Shown here one piece after another: positions 51,165-59,763 of a stretch of 61,569 nucleotides of DNA. The stretch's first letter is position 1, and each line of letters opens with the position of its first letter. The stretch is taken from positions 1 through 61,569 of the forward strand of contig JAIXTT010000039.1 in the NCBI GenBank assembly GCA_027483795.1. Reading direction: 5' to 3'. This stretch comes from Hyphomicrobiales bacterium (lineage in GTDB: Bacteria > Pseudomonadota > Alphaproteobacteria > Rhizobiales > Beijerinckiaceae). Position numbers and translations under genes: made by a program. The notes beneath the pieces were generated by a model that saw nothing but the letters and a program-made list of their open reading frames with translations, was not told the origin of the DNA and ran no database searches.

Positions 51165-52349
51165 TCAATCCCGCTTCGGCACGCGCTGGTGGCTCGTCAC
51201 AGTGCCGGGAGCGTAGTTCACCGGGGCCGCCGGCGGCTGTGCGGCCGGCCTTTGCGCGGCTCTCTGCAGGACTTCGTCGTCGAGGCGTTCGCCCGCACTC
51301 TTGCCGAGATCGGACCCACGGTCGCCGCAGACGAACTCCGCCTCCTGCGCCGTAGTTTCCACGCGGTAGTCGTCGCCGGACGACGACAACGCGGTGACGG
51401 AAAGCGCATATTCGACGCGGGCGTCATAGATGTCGCTGCCGATCGGTTCGTTGCGGTCTCCGAAAACCACGGGAGCCGTCATGTGCAGATCGACCCGGAC
51501 CAAAGCGGGCGAAACGCGGAAGGTGAGGGAAAGCCGCTCCGGAGTTCCCGAAAAGGCCTCGACATCGAAGCGGCGACCCGCCGCCGCCTCGACCAAGGCA
51601 CCGGCCTGACGGTCGACGCCGGCACGCACGGTCGTCGCAACGAGGTTCTCTACGAGGTTCCTGAGTTCCGGGCTCGACCGATCAAGCATCGTCTTGTCGG
51701 CAAGATGCGTGATGATCGTCTCCAAATTCTCCGCGCCCCGGCCGGGGTTGCCGGGGCTCGTGATCTTAAGCGCTCCGGACGCGTCGACGGAGACGTCGGC
51801 ACGGTTCAGAAGGTCCATGGTGGCCGTCCGGATCGTGAAGCCCTCGACCACGGGTTCAGCGGTGACCGCTCCCTTGCGCCCGTTTTCATGGACCTTGCCG
51901 AGCGAGGCGAGAACGTCGTCCCGTGCCGCGGACATGCCGGCGAAGACGCGCTTCGCGGACTTGGCCTCGTCGAAGGACTGCAGCGAGATCGCTTCACGCG
52001 CGATCGTCCGCGCCTCGTCCTTGCGCAACGCGCCCGCATCGCCCTGGCGGGCCTTCATTTTCGGCAACAGGTCGCGCAAGGCCTCATAAGCTGCCGTGCG
52101 TTCGTTCGAACGCCGGCCGCCGCCCCAGATCTTCGCGAAAAAGCCCGTCGTCGGACGGCGCAGTTCGAGAACGGCGTCGCCGTTCAGTCGGCGAAGCCGG
52201 AACTCGTATTCGCCCTTCGCCTCGTTGAAGCCCGGATCGTTCTTCGCCTGCGTGATCAGAGTGTCCAGATCCTTCTTCTGGACCAGCGACTTCAGATCGG
52301 CGCCCTGCGCCGCCTTACCGAGCTTCACGCTGAAACCGTCGATCGGCAT
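51165..52349 (-). CDS. Putative type III effector, unknown family
   Basis: A 394-residue soluble protein without signal peptide or membrane segments. It begins PIDGFSVKLGKAAQGADLKSL, polar as in effectors. The middle is helical (60-200); residues 270-365 look strand-rich (RLSLTFRVSPALVRVDLHMTAPVVFGD, VEYALSVTAL). The last 35 residues are Pro/Ala-rich. ATG 52349 is chosen because of the strong GGAGGAAGAG site before it. The neighbouring chaperone-like gene and location between two effector cassettes suggest an export substrate. No catalytic motif is seen. Confidence 0.55.
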   Translation of the reverse strand: MPIDGFSVKLGKAAQGADLKSLVQKKDLDTLITQAKNDPGFNEAKGEYEFRLRRLNGDAVLELRRPTTGFFAKIWGGGRRSNERTAAYEALRDLLPKMKARQGDAGALRKDEARTIAREAISLQSFDEAKSAKRVFAGMSAARDDVLASLGKVHENGRKGAVTAEPVVEGFTIRTATMDLLNRADVSVDASGALKITSPGNPGRGAENLETIITHLADKTMLDRSSPELRNLVENLVATTVRAGVDRQAGALVEAAAGRRFDVEAFSGTPERLSLTFRVSPALVRVDLHMTAPVVFGDRNEPIGSDIYDARVEYALSVTALSSSGDDYRVETTAQEAEFVCGDRGSDLGKSAGERLDDEVLQRAAQRPAAQPPAAPVNYAPGTVTSHQRVPKRD

Positions 52350-52694
52350 CTTCTCTTCCTCCAGCCGGTTCTCGCCGACGCGTCGCGCCGCGGAAACTGT
52401 TGCGAGCGTCCTTTCGCTCTCGAAGACGGTTTCGCCGAATTTCCGGTCGGCGAGCGTGTTCCGGCGCACATGTCGGAACCGAGCCCCTTCGACTTGCGCG
52501 GAAGATCGCAGACCCGGGCATCTCCTTCAAGCATTTAAGGCCTTGCCGTTTTCGACTTTCCGCGACTTGCATGCGATCAAGTCGAAACGGCGGATCGACG
52601 ACGAGGATCGAGTTGCCGCGGTTCGTCGAGCCGCGCTACGGAGAACGGTATACGTCGCGGAGGGGGAAAGCCCTTCCGAGAGAAAGGAACGGCC
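52350..52694. promoter_or_regulatory. Divergent region with nested palindromes
   Basis: A 345-base non-coding stretch between a minus-strand effector-like gene and a plus-strand small membrane-protein gene. It contains CCGTTTTCGACTT at 52546 and its inverse AAGTCGAAACGG at 52579, with a second perfect dyad CGACTTG-N8-CAAGTCG at 52563-52584 sharing one arm. It can fold in two alternative ways and may be an operator. I see no conserved ORF in it. Confidence 0.45.
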
Positions 52695-52988
52695 ATGAGC
52701 GCGGATGCCGGAACGCCCCTCTTCACGCGCCTGGTCGACGCGGTGACGGGACGGTCCTGTCTCGTCGATCAGGATTTCCCGGTCGTCGCGATCCTCGGCT
52801 TCGCCTTCGCCGTGGTGCTCGCCTCGACGGCGATCTCCGTCTTCGACCGAAAGCGAGCCGCGGCTCTCGCCCCGGACGGCCCGGTGCGGCGCACGGCCGT
52901 GGTCGGCTTCGTGCTCTACACCGCGGGATCGGCCGCGCTCTTCATCCTCTACGGGCTCTTTCTCGCGGAGGCGTGCCGACGCCTTTGA
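52695..52988 (+). CDS. Small two-helix inner-membrane protein
   Basis: A 97-residue protein with two hydrophobic segments (about 28-48 and 66-90) joined by a basic loop (FDRKRAAALAPDGPVRR). A GAGAAAGGA site lies before ATG 52695. No family is recognised. It is convergent with the secreted-protein gene at 52992, three bases apart. Confidence 0.6.
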   Translation: MSADAGTPLFTRLVDAVTGRSCLVDQDFPVVAILGFAFAVVLASTAISVFDRKRAAALAPDGPVRRTAVVGFVLYTAGSAALFILYGLFLAEACRRL

Positions 52989-52991
52989 CCC

Positions 52992-53438
52992 TCAGCGCGG
53001 ATCGACCGCGAGGATCGAGGTCCAGAAATCGGACGAGAAGAAGCCCTCCGAGAAGCGGCAGACGAGGAAGCGCGGATCGCATTCCTTGATCTTCACCCGC
53101 GCGCCCACGTCCACGCTCCGGCATTCGTCAGGGCCCGGCCGTTCGCCCAACCCGTCGAAATAAAAGTCGAGATAGCGGCCGAAAGCGTCGATCGAGACGC
53201 AGCCGATCGCCCTCCCCGCCAGAATCGGCCGGACCACTCCGCCGTTTTCCGCCAAGGACACGAAGCGCTTGCGGCGGTCGGGCCGCTGGACCCGCTCGGC
53301 GACGCCCCGGTCGGTCCGGAGCATTTCCATGCGGTCGCGCTCGATCTCGAACAGCGAGCGCCCCGCTTCCGCGGGACCGGGCGCGCCGACGGCGGCCGCG
53401 AGGAGAAGCATCGACAGTACGCGCGCACGCAACGACAA
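52992..53438 (-). CDS. Secreted small protein, unknown function
   Basis: A 148-residue protein with a Sec signal peptide when read from TTG 53438 (SLRARVLSMLLLAAAVGAPGPAEA, cleavage after AEA). GAGAGG stands seven bases before this TTG. Longer frames to 53510 and 53660 have no such site and would bury the signal. The mature part has four cysteines that could form disulfides (CVSIDAFGRYLDFYFDG, ECRSVDVGARVKIKECDPRFLVCRF). It lies upstream of cassette 2 on the opposite strand. No family is recognised. Confidence 0.6.
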   Translation of the reverse strand: MSLRARVLSMLLLAAAVGAPGPAEAGRSLFEIERDRMEMLRTDRGVAERVQRPDRRKRFVSLAENGGVVRPILAGRAIGCVSIDAFGRYLDFYFDGLGERPGPDECRSVDVGARVKIKECDPRFLVCRFSEGFFSSDFWTSILAVDPR

Positions 53439-53654
53439 GGCCCGTCCTCTCGGTTCGACCCCGGAACGAACGGAGGTCGGAATGCCCGCCCCGAAGGCGC
53501 GGGCGAACATGATGGCCGATTCCACCCGTCTCTGGCCAGTCGTCCGCCATGTGCGCGCAAGCACATCGACCTCGGCACCAACTCGGCTATTGTCGACGTA
53601 CCGGACAAAGTCGTCATGATCGTCCGGTAGAAGAATCGAGACCGGAGAATCGCC

Positions 53655-54173
53655 TTGCAAGACGTCTCACCGATCAACGGGTATTTCGCGGAAGCCTTCC
53701 GATCGGCGCTTTCGGCGCGTGCGGTCGCGTCCGAGACGCTCGCATCCGGGAATCGGCTCCTCACGACTTTCGCGCTGACTGCGGAGGACGGTCTTCTCGA
53801 AGGGACCGTTCTGAGCGCACCGGGGCCGGACGGGGCGGACTCGGTCCATCCCTATATGGCCGTGGATCTCGGCGTCGCGGTCCCGGAAAAGAACCTCCCC
53901 GCGGCCCGGCATTTCTCCCGCGTGTTCCGCCTCCTCAATCAACCCTTCGGCCTGGTCGTCGACGGCGACGAGGCTCTGCTCACCCATGCTTCCGTCTTCT
54001 ACCCCGGCGGCGAGGCCGTGTTCCCCGCGCTGCTGACGGCGCTGGGCGAGAACGTCGAGGCCTGTCGGGCGGCGCTTCGTCGGATCGTCGCGGATGATCT
54101 CTCGGAAGCGGATGCCGAAGCCGCCGCCTTCATCCTCCGGCCCTTCGCCGCCAAGGAGAACGACGATGCCTGA
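53655..54173 (+). CDS. Type III chaperone-like protein A2 (cassette 2)
   Basis: A 172-residue protein opening the second effector cassette, TTG start with GGAG nine bases before it. It has the chaperone-like strand/helix pattern and aligns with A1 at 46053 in the section HFSRVFRLLNQPFGLVVDGDE against HLIRVFATLNAPFALIFDETG, and in the long C-terminal helix. Overlaps the next gene by eight bases. Probably a cytoplasmic chaperone for E2. Confidence 0.6.
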   Translation: MQDVSPINGYFAEAFRSALSARAVASETLASGNRLLTTFALTAEDGLLEGTVLSAPGPDGADSVHPYMAVDLGVAVPEKNLPAARHFSRVFRLLNQPFGLVVDGDEALLTHASVFYPGGEAVFPALLTALGENVEACRAALRRIVADDLSEADAEAAAFILRPFAAKENDDA

Positions 54174-54645
54174 CGTCGACGCCCTCGTCCGCGCGCTCCG
54201 CGCCGCCGATCTTCGGGTCGAAGCGCTTGCGCCGTTCGGAGACTGGACCTGCCTTCTGCAGGTCGATCCGGTGCCCGGTCTGTCGGGCACCTTGATGATC
54301 CGCGAGGCGGGCCCCGATGCGCTGGAGGCCGCCTTCACCTGCTCCGTCACGGCCGATACGGGCACGCGGACGGCCGAGATCGAGCGGTTGCTCGCACGGG
54401 CCGATCGCGTGGCGCTCCCCGCAAGGCTCTTCCTTTTCCGGGACGAGCTCGGCTTCTCGGTCCATGGCGGATGCCGCGAGGCGGATCTCGAGGCTCTCGC
54501 CCTCGAATTCGTGCTGATCGGGAGGCGCGCCTGCGCCTTCGTCCTGGCGCCGCTCGCGGCGTGGCTCGCGGGCGAGATAAGCCACGACGAGGCTTCCGCT
54601 CTTCTCGAAACGGCAACGACCGAAACGCAAAAGGGAGACCGCTGA
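54166..54645 (+). CDS. Type III chaperone-like protein B2 (cassette 2)
   Basis: A 159-residue class I chaperone-like protein, paralog of B1 at 46555 (shared DELGFSVHGG and VLIGRRACAFVLAPLAAW sections). Helix (VDALVRALRAADLRVEALAPF), strands (CLLQVDPVPGLSGTLMIREAG), helix order fits. Its stop overlaps the E2 start (TGATG), the same coupling as in cassette 1. Confidence 0.63.
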   Translation: MPDVDALVRALRAADLRVEALAPFGDWTCLLQVDPVPGLSGTLMIREAGPDALEAAFTCSVTADTGTRTAEIERLLARADRVALPARLFLFRDELGFSVHGGCREADLEALALEFVLIGRRACAFVLAPLAAWLAGEISHDEASALLETATTETQKGDR

Positions 54646-56414
54646 TGGCTCCGCTCGACAAGACCGTCCGCGCGGGCGGCATCGCTCCGACCACGGCCCC
54701 CGAGGCCGATTCGTCCTCGTCGAAGAAGGTCGGCAAGCCGCGCAGCGGGCTCGAAATCGCGCCTTCTCAGGCCGTGTCCCTGACGGCGCCGACGCCTTCG
54801 AAACTGAAGGACGTCATCAAATCCGACGGCTTCAACCTTGCGGCCGGCAAGCCGATGAAGGCGCTGAAATCCGTGCCCGTCGGCCTCGCGATCGTCAACA
54901 AGACCGCGTCCCAGACCATGAAGACCGCCGCCAAGGCCGCCGGAACGGACAAGGCCGCGGGCATCGTCACGGCCGGACGCGTCATGGGCGGCGTGGGCGG
55001 CGGCATGAAGGCGCTGGCGCTCGTGCAGATCGGGGCGGAACTGGGCGAGACGCGCCGCATCGCCAAGGAGGACCGCGCCCAATATGAGCTGTTCAAGGCG
55101 ATGATGGACGCCTACGACCCCGCCGAAGGGGTCGTGAGGTTCGACATGGGCAAGGCTCCGGAAGGTCTCCCCGAAGGGGATCGGGTCGAAGCGCTGAAGA
55201 GCATGGCGACACCCGCCTTCCTCAACGCCTATGCGAAGGGCGAGGGCCTCTCGAACGAGCGGGTCATCCTTCTCAAGAAGGCGCTGATCACCACGGCCGA
55301 GGGAACCGCCGGAATCGCCACCGCCGCCGGCGCCAAATGGGTGCCCTTCCTCGGAACCGCCGTGGAAGGCGTGAAGATGGTCGACGGGGCCGTCAAGGTT
55401 CAGGGCGGCATCACCGCGCTCAACAATCTCCGCGGCGCGGCGAAGAATCTCGACAAGACCCTCGAGGGCGTTCCCGAATCCGATGCCGCGAAGCTCAAGC
55501 CGCTTTTGGAAGGCCTCGGCAGCCATGTCGAACGCGAACGCCTGATCAAGGGCGGTCGGGATCTGGCTTCCGCCGCCGTGGCGGGGGCGACCTTCGCCAC
55601 CGGCGTCGCCTTGGCGGTCGGAACGGCGGGCCTCGGCCTCGCCGTCGCCAATCCGGCTCTCGGCATCGCGTCCGCGGCGGTCGACATCGCGATGTCGGTT
55701 CGCGACTCGCGGCACAAGGCCATGCTCGAAGAGCTGCGCAAACCCGACCGCTCCGAGGATGCGGCGGAGATCTATGCCTCCGGCGAGCCCGCCGATTACG
55801 GCGCGGCGGACAATATCGGCCTGACGGAACGCACCGTCCTTCAGCTCCTCGCGAACGGGACCGACGCGGAGAAGGCGGCGATCCGCGGCTATCTGAAGGA
55901 ACTCGGCATCCCCGAGAGGCGCATCCTCGCCGTGCTCCTTCAGGCCGAGACGAAGCCCGAGGACGCCTTGAAGAACCTGCAGGAGGCGCTCTACAAGGAT
56001 CGCGTCTCCTCCACGCAGGGCATGAGCCTCGGGCTCGTCGGCAATTCCTTCCGGAACATGGGAAGGATGGTGCTGAACGTGTTCAAGGGCTGGCGGAAGG
56101 AACCCCGCACCCCTCCGAGAGCCGCAGCGGAAGACGCGGCGTCGCTCGGTTCGCGGGGGTCCGAGGTCGGAGAGCGTTCCGTGGCCGCGCTGATCGAAGA
56201 CCTCGGGACGTCGTCGGCGTCGGCGCGAGCCGCCCGCTCTTCCTTCGTGAGAGCCCCGCAGGCACGCCCCGTCGAGGCGGTTCGGCAGCCGAGCGCCTTC
56301 AAGGGGATTCGTGCGAGCCTTCTGCCGCCGGTGGGCAACGAGGAGGCGGATCGCAGGCTCGCGGCCTCGCGCCTCAACCTCGCGAGGATCTTCGCGGAGG
56401 CGGAAGAGGATTGA
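54645..56414 (+). CDS. Putative membrane-active type III effector or translocator E2
   Basis: A 589-residue probable export substrate, paralog of E1. The N-terminal 60 residues are polar and Ser/Pro/Lys-rich. Hydrophobic Ala/Gly-rich stretches lie at about 100-130, 215-245 and 305-350 (AAVAGATFATGVALAVGTAGLGLAVANPALGIASAAVDIAMSV). Residues 373-455 (LLANGTDAEKAAIRGYLKELGIPERRILAVLL...LQEALYKDRV) align with residues 343-411 of E1 (MLRNGSPEDKNAVASFLKTFGLSDKVIFGLSV...LRKKLYRDAV). The C-terminus is polar. Multiple hydrophobic hairpins suggest insertion into a target membrane; activity is unknown. Confidence 0.6.
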   Translation: MAPLDKTVRAGGIAPTTAPEADSSSSKKVGKPRSGLEIAPSQAVSLTAPTPSKLKDVIKSDGFNLAAGKPMKALKSVPVGLAIVNKTASQTMKTAAKAAGTDKAAGIVTAGRVMGGVGGGMKALALVQIGAELGETRRIAKEDRAQYELFKAMMDAYDPAEGVVRFDMGKAPEGLPEGDRVEALKSMATPAFLNAYAKGEGLSNERVILLKKALITTAEGTAGIATAAGAKWVPFLGTAVEGVKMVDGAVKVQGGITALNNLRGAAKNLDKTLEGVPESDAAKLKPLLEGLGSHVERERLIKGGRDLASAAVAGATFATGVALAVGTAGLGLAVANPALGIASAAVDIAMSVRDSRHKAMLEELRKPDRSEDAAEIYASGEPADYGAADNIGLTERTVLQLLANGTDAEKAAIRGYLKELGIPERRILAVLLQAETKPEDALKNLQEALYKDRVSSTQGMSLGLVGNSFRNMGRMVLNVFKGWRKEPRTPPRAAAEDAASLGSRGSEVGERSVAALIEDLGTSSASARAARSSFVRAPQARPVEAVRQPSAFKGIRASLLPPVGNEEADRRLAASRLNLARIFAEAEED

Positions 56415-56508
56415 TCGGGCGTCGAACAGGAACGACGAACGAATGCGGACGGGCCCGTCCCGGGCCTTCCCTTCAACACCGCGGCGCGGATCGGGTACAT
56501 CGGAAGCC

Positions 56509-56979
56509 ATGACGGAAACGGAACGACTTATCCGGGAATGGATGCAGGCCGAGGGGCTCCCCGAAGCCTTCTACGATCAGGCCGCATCGGCCTGCACGAT
56601 CCCCGTCGGCGGCGGCGCGGAACTCTCCCTCTTCGGCCTGCCGGAGAGCGGAGACGTCTTCATCGCCGTCGATCTGATGTCCGTGGACGCCGTCCGGGGC
56701 CTGCGGGCCGAACTCTTCGCGCTCTGCATGGAGATGAACGCCTATGCCGTGGAGACCCGCGGCGGCGCAATCGGGTTCGACGCCCGACGCGAAAAACTCG
56801 TGCTGACCGCGCGGATCGCGGCGGACCGCCTCGACGCGCCGTTGCTCGCGCGGATGACGAACGATCTCCTCGATGCCGCCGTTCGCCTGCGCCGACGGCT
56901 CGAGGAGCGCGCCGAGAACCGACTTCGAGAGCTCGAGACCCGGACGGACCGCAACGATCCCGTCCTTCTGATGGGTTGA
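56509..56979 (+). CDS. Class I type III chaperone C2, CesT-like
   Basis: A 156-residue CesT-like chaperone, paralog of C1 at 48753. Conserved sections: IREWMQAEGLPEAFYDQ, FIAVDLMSVDAV, and MNAYAVETRGGAIGFDARREKLVLTARI. A charged C-terminal helix (RLRRRLEERAENRLRELETR) extends it. It follows E2 by 95 bases on the same strand and completes cassette 2. ATG 56509 is chosen; the longer frame overlaps E2. Confidence 0.75.
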   Translation: MTETERLIREWMQAEGLPEAFYDQAASACTIPVGGGAELSLFGLPESGDVFIAVDLMSVDAVRGLRAELFALCMEMNAYAVETRGGAIGFDARREKLVLTARIAADRLDAPLLARMTNDLLDAAVRLRRRLEERAENRLRELETRTDRNDPVLLMG

Positions 56980-57180
56980 GCGATCCGTTTCATCCGCCGG
57001 AAGCTCGATCGTTCGGCGGCAGTCCGAAATGCGGCCTCGTCGATCGCGATCTCGGAGGCTTCGACGACGCCGCCGGCCGCCGATCTTGTTTGTTCGATGC
57101 AAGTCGTCCGTGCTATCGATGCTTGAAATCGGACATGAACGACGCGGCGTCATTCTGCGTAGAGCGGTCATGAGGTTCGT

Positions 57181-57867
57181 TTGAGCAGTATGGTCAATGT
57201 CCCCTTCTTCGAAGGACTTTCCGCGGAGCAGGCGGCGCGCTTCGAAGGCCGTCTGCAACACAAGAAGGTCGCCGAAGGCAGCCTGATCCTCGATTTCCAC
57301 GACGAGTCGTCTTCCGTCTTCTTCATCCTGTCGGGGGCGGTCCGCATCCTCGTCCGGACGCCGGCGGGCAAGGAGATGATCCTCGGCGATTGTTCGGCGG
57401 GCGATTTCTTCGGCGAGCTCGCGGCGATCGACGGCGCGCTGCGGTCGGCCAACGTCACCGCGCTGAACAACACCGAATTGCTGATCGTTCCGGCGCCGGT
57501 CTTCCGCGAGATCCTCGCCGCGTCGCCGGACATCGCTCTCCGGCTGATGGGACGCCTCGCCGACCGGATCCGCCTGCTCAACGAGCGCCTGTTCGAAACC
57601 CGGACCCTCGACGTCCGGCACCGGCTCTATTCCGAACTCCTGCGCATGGCCTCGCCCCGCAAGGGTCGCAGCGAGGAGTTGATCGTCTCGCCGCCGCCGT
57701 TCCAGCACGATCTCGCCGCCCGGATCGGTTGCCGTCGCGAACAGGTCAATCGCGAGCTCAACCGCATGAAGGAGGAAGGGCTGGCCGACCCCGAACGCGG
57801 CGGACTCGTCCTGACGCAACCCGCGGAACTCCGTCGGCGCATCGCCGTCACGCTCGGCGCGGCCTGA
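57181..57867 (+). CDS. Crp/Fnr-family transcriptional regulator
   Basis: A 228-residue regulator, TTG start with GAGG five bases before it. The N-terminal cyclic-nucleotide-binding domain (about 10-125) includes GDFFGELAAIDGALRSANVTAL, the phosphate-binding cassette with Gly-Glu-Leu and Arg, so cAMP binding is plausible. The long dimer helix (125-150) leads to a C-terminal helix-turn-helix (about 165-215, QHDLAARIGCRREQVNRELNRMKEEGL). It lacks the Fnr cysteine cluster. It lies just after the effector cassette and 12 bases before an adenylate cyclase gene, so the two probably work together. Confidence 0.9.
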   Translation: MSSMVNVPFFEGLSAEQAARFEGRLQHKKVAEGSLILDFHDESSSVFFILSGAVRILVRTPAGKEMILGDCSAGDFFGELAAIDGALRSANVTALNNTELLIVPAPVFREILAASPDIALRLMGRLADRIRLLNERLFETRTLDVRHRLYSELLRMASPRKGRSEELIVSPPPFQHDLAARIGCRREQVNRELNRMKEEGLADPERGGLVLTQPAELRRRIAVTLGAA

Positions 57868-57879
57868 GCGCAGGGCGGA

Positions 57880-59700
57880 ATGCGGTCCGTGGAGCCCATG
57901 CAGACGGACGCCGCCGGATCGACGGCCCCGCAACCGGCCCGGTTCCGCCGATCGGTTCGCACCTGGCTCGTCGCGGCCTTCGCCGCACTGCTGCTGTCCG
58001 CCGCCTTGCCGATCGCGCTGTTCACATACGGTCGGATCGTGAGCCTCGTCGAGAGGGAGGCCGCCGACCAGGTCCGTCGCATCGCCGACGAGACGAGCCT
58101 CCGGGTCTCCGCGATGTTCGATCCGCTCGCGGCCGCGGTCGGTCTGATGCGGTTCGACCCCGTCGCGACGGCCCGCACGGAAACCGAGCGCGAAGCGCGG
58201 CTGCCCGCCTTCTTCGCGATCCTCGCATCCGAACCGCGGATCACGGCCTTCTATGCGACCCGAAGGACGGGCGACATGCTTCTCGTCCGCAAGGGCGCCG
58301 CGGCCCTGCCCGGCGCACCGCCCGGTGCGCATTACGCGGTCCAGAGCCTCGCGCCCTCCACGGGCCGCACGACCGAGCGCATCCGCTTCTTCGCCGAAGA
58401 CGGAACGCCCCTTGCGGGCGAGGGCGTCACCGCACGCGCCGATTACGATCCGCGCGAACGGCCTTGGTATCGCGCGGCGACGACGAGCCCCGGCACCGCG
58501 AGGATGGAACCGTATCGGTTCCAGAGCCTCGACGTTCTCGGCGTCACGCTTTCCCGTGCGACGCCCGCGGGCGACGCCGTGATCGCGGGCGACGTGACGC
58601 TCGACGGTCTGCGCGAATTTCTGCGGGAACGCAGGCCGACGCCGGGATCGACGCTCGTCCTGCTCGACGGGAAAGGCGCGACGATCGCCGCGAGCGACGA
58701 CGGGAACGCGACCGCAGGAGAGGACGGCCGATGGATCCGGGCGTCCGCGCCGGTGCGGATCGCCGAGACGCCGGACGCCTGGCGGATCGTCGTGGCGACG
58801 CCGCGCGATGAGATCCTCGCCCCGGCGGAAGAACTGCAGTCCGCCCTGCTCACGCTGTTTCCGATCATGATCGCGGCGGCGGCGTTGTTGGCGCTGTTCC
58901 TCTCGACGCGGATCGCCGGGCCCGTTCTCGCGGTGGAGGAAGCCGCCCGCCGCATCTGCCGCAACGATTTTTCGCCCTCCCCGGCGACGCACAGCGCGAT
59001 CTCGGAGATCGACCGGCTGCAGGGGGCGATCGAAACCATGCGCTCGGCGCTGGCGACCTTCATGCGCTACGTGCCGGCCGACATCGTCCGCGATCTGATC
59101 GAATCCGGGCGCGAGGCGCGGATCGACGGTGTCCGGCGCGAAGTCACCGTCGTGTTCAGCGACGTCCGCGACTTCACCGCCGTCACAGAGAAGCTTCCGC
59201 CCGGCACGATCACGGAACTCCTCTCGGCCTATTACGAGCGGATGACGGAGATCTACAAGCAGCGGAACGGCGTCGTGGACAAGTTCATCGGCGACGGGAT
59301 CATGGCCCTGTGGAACGCGCCGAAGGAGAACGAGGACCATGTCGTCGACGCCTGCCGCGCCTGCCTCGCGGCCCGCGACGCCTTCGCGGCCGCGCCCCTC
59401 GTCGTTCCGGGCGACGGGCGCGCGCTCGTCACGCGCTTCGGCATCCATACGGGCGAGGCCGTGGTCGGCAATGTCGGCGGCGCCGAGCGCATGCAGTTCA
59501 CGGCGGTCGGTTCCGCGGTCAACCTCGCCTCCCGCATCGAACGGCTGAACAAGACGCTCGGCACGGCCATCCTCGTGTCGGAGGCCGTGTTCCTGAAGGC
59601 GGAGCACCGCTTCCTGTTCCGCCGCATCGAGGACGTCGCGATCCCCGGCATCGCGGAGCCCGCGAACGTCTATGAACTGATCGCGGAAAGACACGGTTGA
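57880..59700 (+). CDS. Membrane-bound class III adenylate cyclase with extracytoplasmic sensor
   Basis: A 606-residue protein. TM1 (about 24-50) and TM2 (about 322-345) flank a Cache-like periplasmic sensor (containing YDPRERPWYRAATTSPG). A HAMP-like linker (about 346-400) precedes the class III cyclase domain (about 420-600). The latter keeps both metal aspartates (FSDVRDFT and KFIGDGIMA), the purine-selecting Lys (VDKFIGDG) with Thr in QFTAVG, and the transition-state Asn and Arg (NLASRIE), so it should be active on ATP. It follows the Crp/Fnr gene by 12 bases. ATG 57880 is used; ATG 57898 is an alternative. Confidence 0.92.
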   Translation: MRSVEPMQTDAAGSTAPQPARFRRSVRTWLVAAFAALLLSAALPIALFTYGRIVSLVEREAADQVRRIADETSLRVSAMFDPLAAAVGLMRFDPVATARTETEREARLPAFFAILASEPRITAFYATRRTGDMLLVRKGAAALPGAPPGAHYAVQSLAPSTGRTTERIRFFAEDGTPLAGEGVTARADYDPRERPWYRAATTSPGTARMEPYRFQSLDVLGVTLSRATPAGDAVIAGDVTLDGLREFLRERRPTPGSTLVLLDGKGATIAASDDGNATAGEDGRWIRASAPVRIAETPDAWRIVVATPRDEILAPAEELQSALLTLFPIMIAAAALLALFLSTRIAGPVLAVEEAARRICRNDFSPSPATHSAISEIDRLQGAIETMRSALATFMRYVPADIVRDLIESGREARIDGVRREVTVVFSDVRDFTAVTEKLPPGTITELLSAYYERMTEIYKQRNGVVDKFIGDGIMALWNAPKENEDHVVDACRACLAARDAFAAAPLVVPGDGRALVTRFGIHTGEAVVGNVGGAERMQFTAVGSAVNLASRIERLNKTLGTAILVSEAVFLKAEHRFLFRRIEDVAIPGIAEPANVYELIAERHG

Positions 59701-59763
59701 GCGGCAGGGACCGCGCTCCGTCGAGGGCGTCCGGCGGAGACGTGACGCGCCGGGCGGCCCCGT

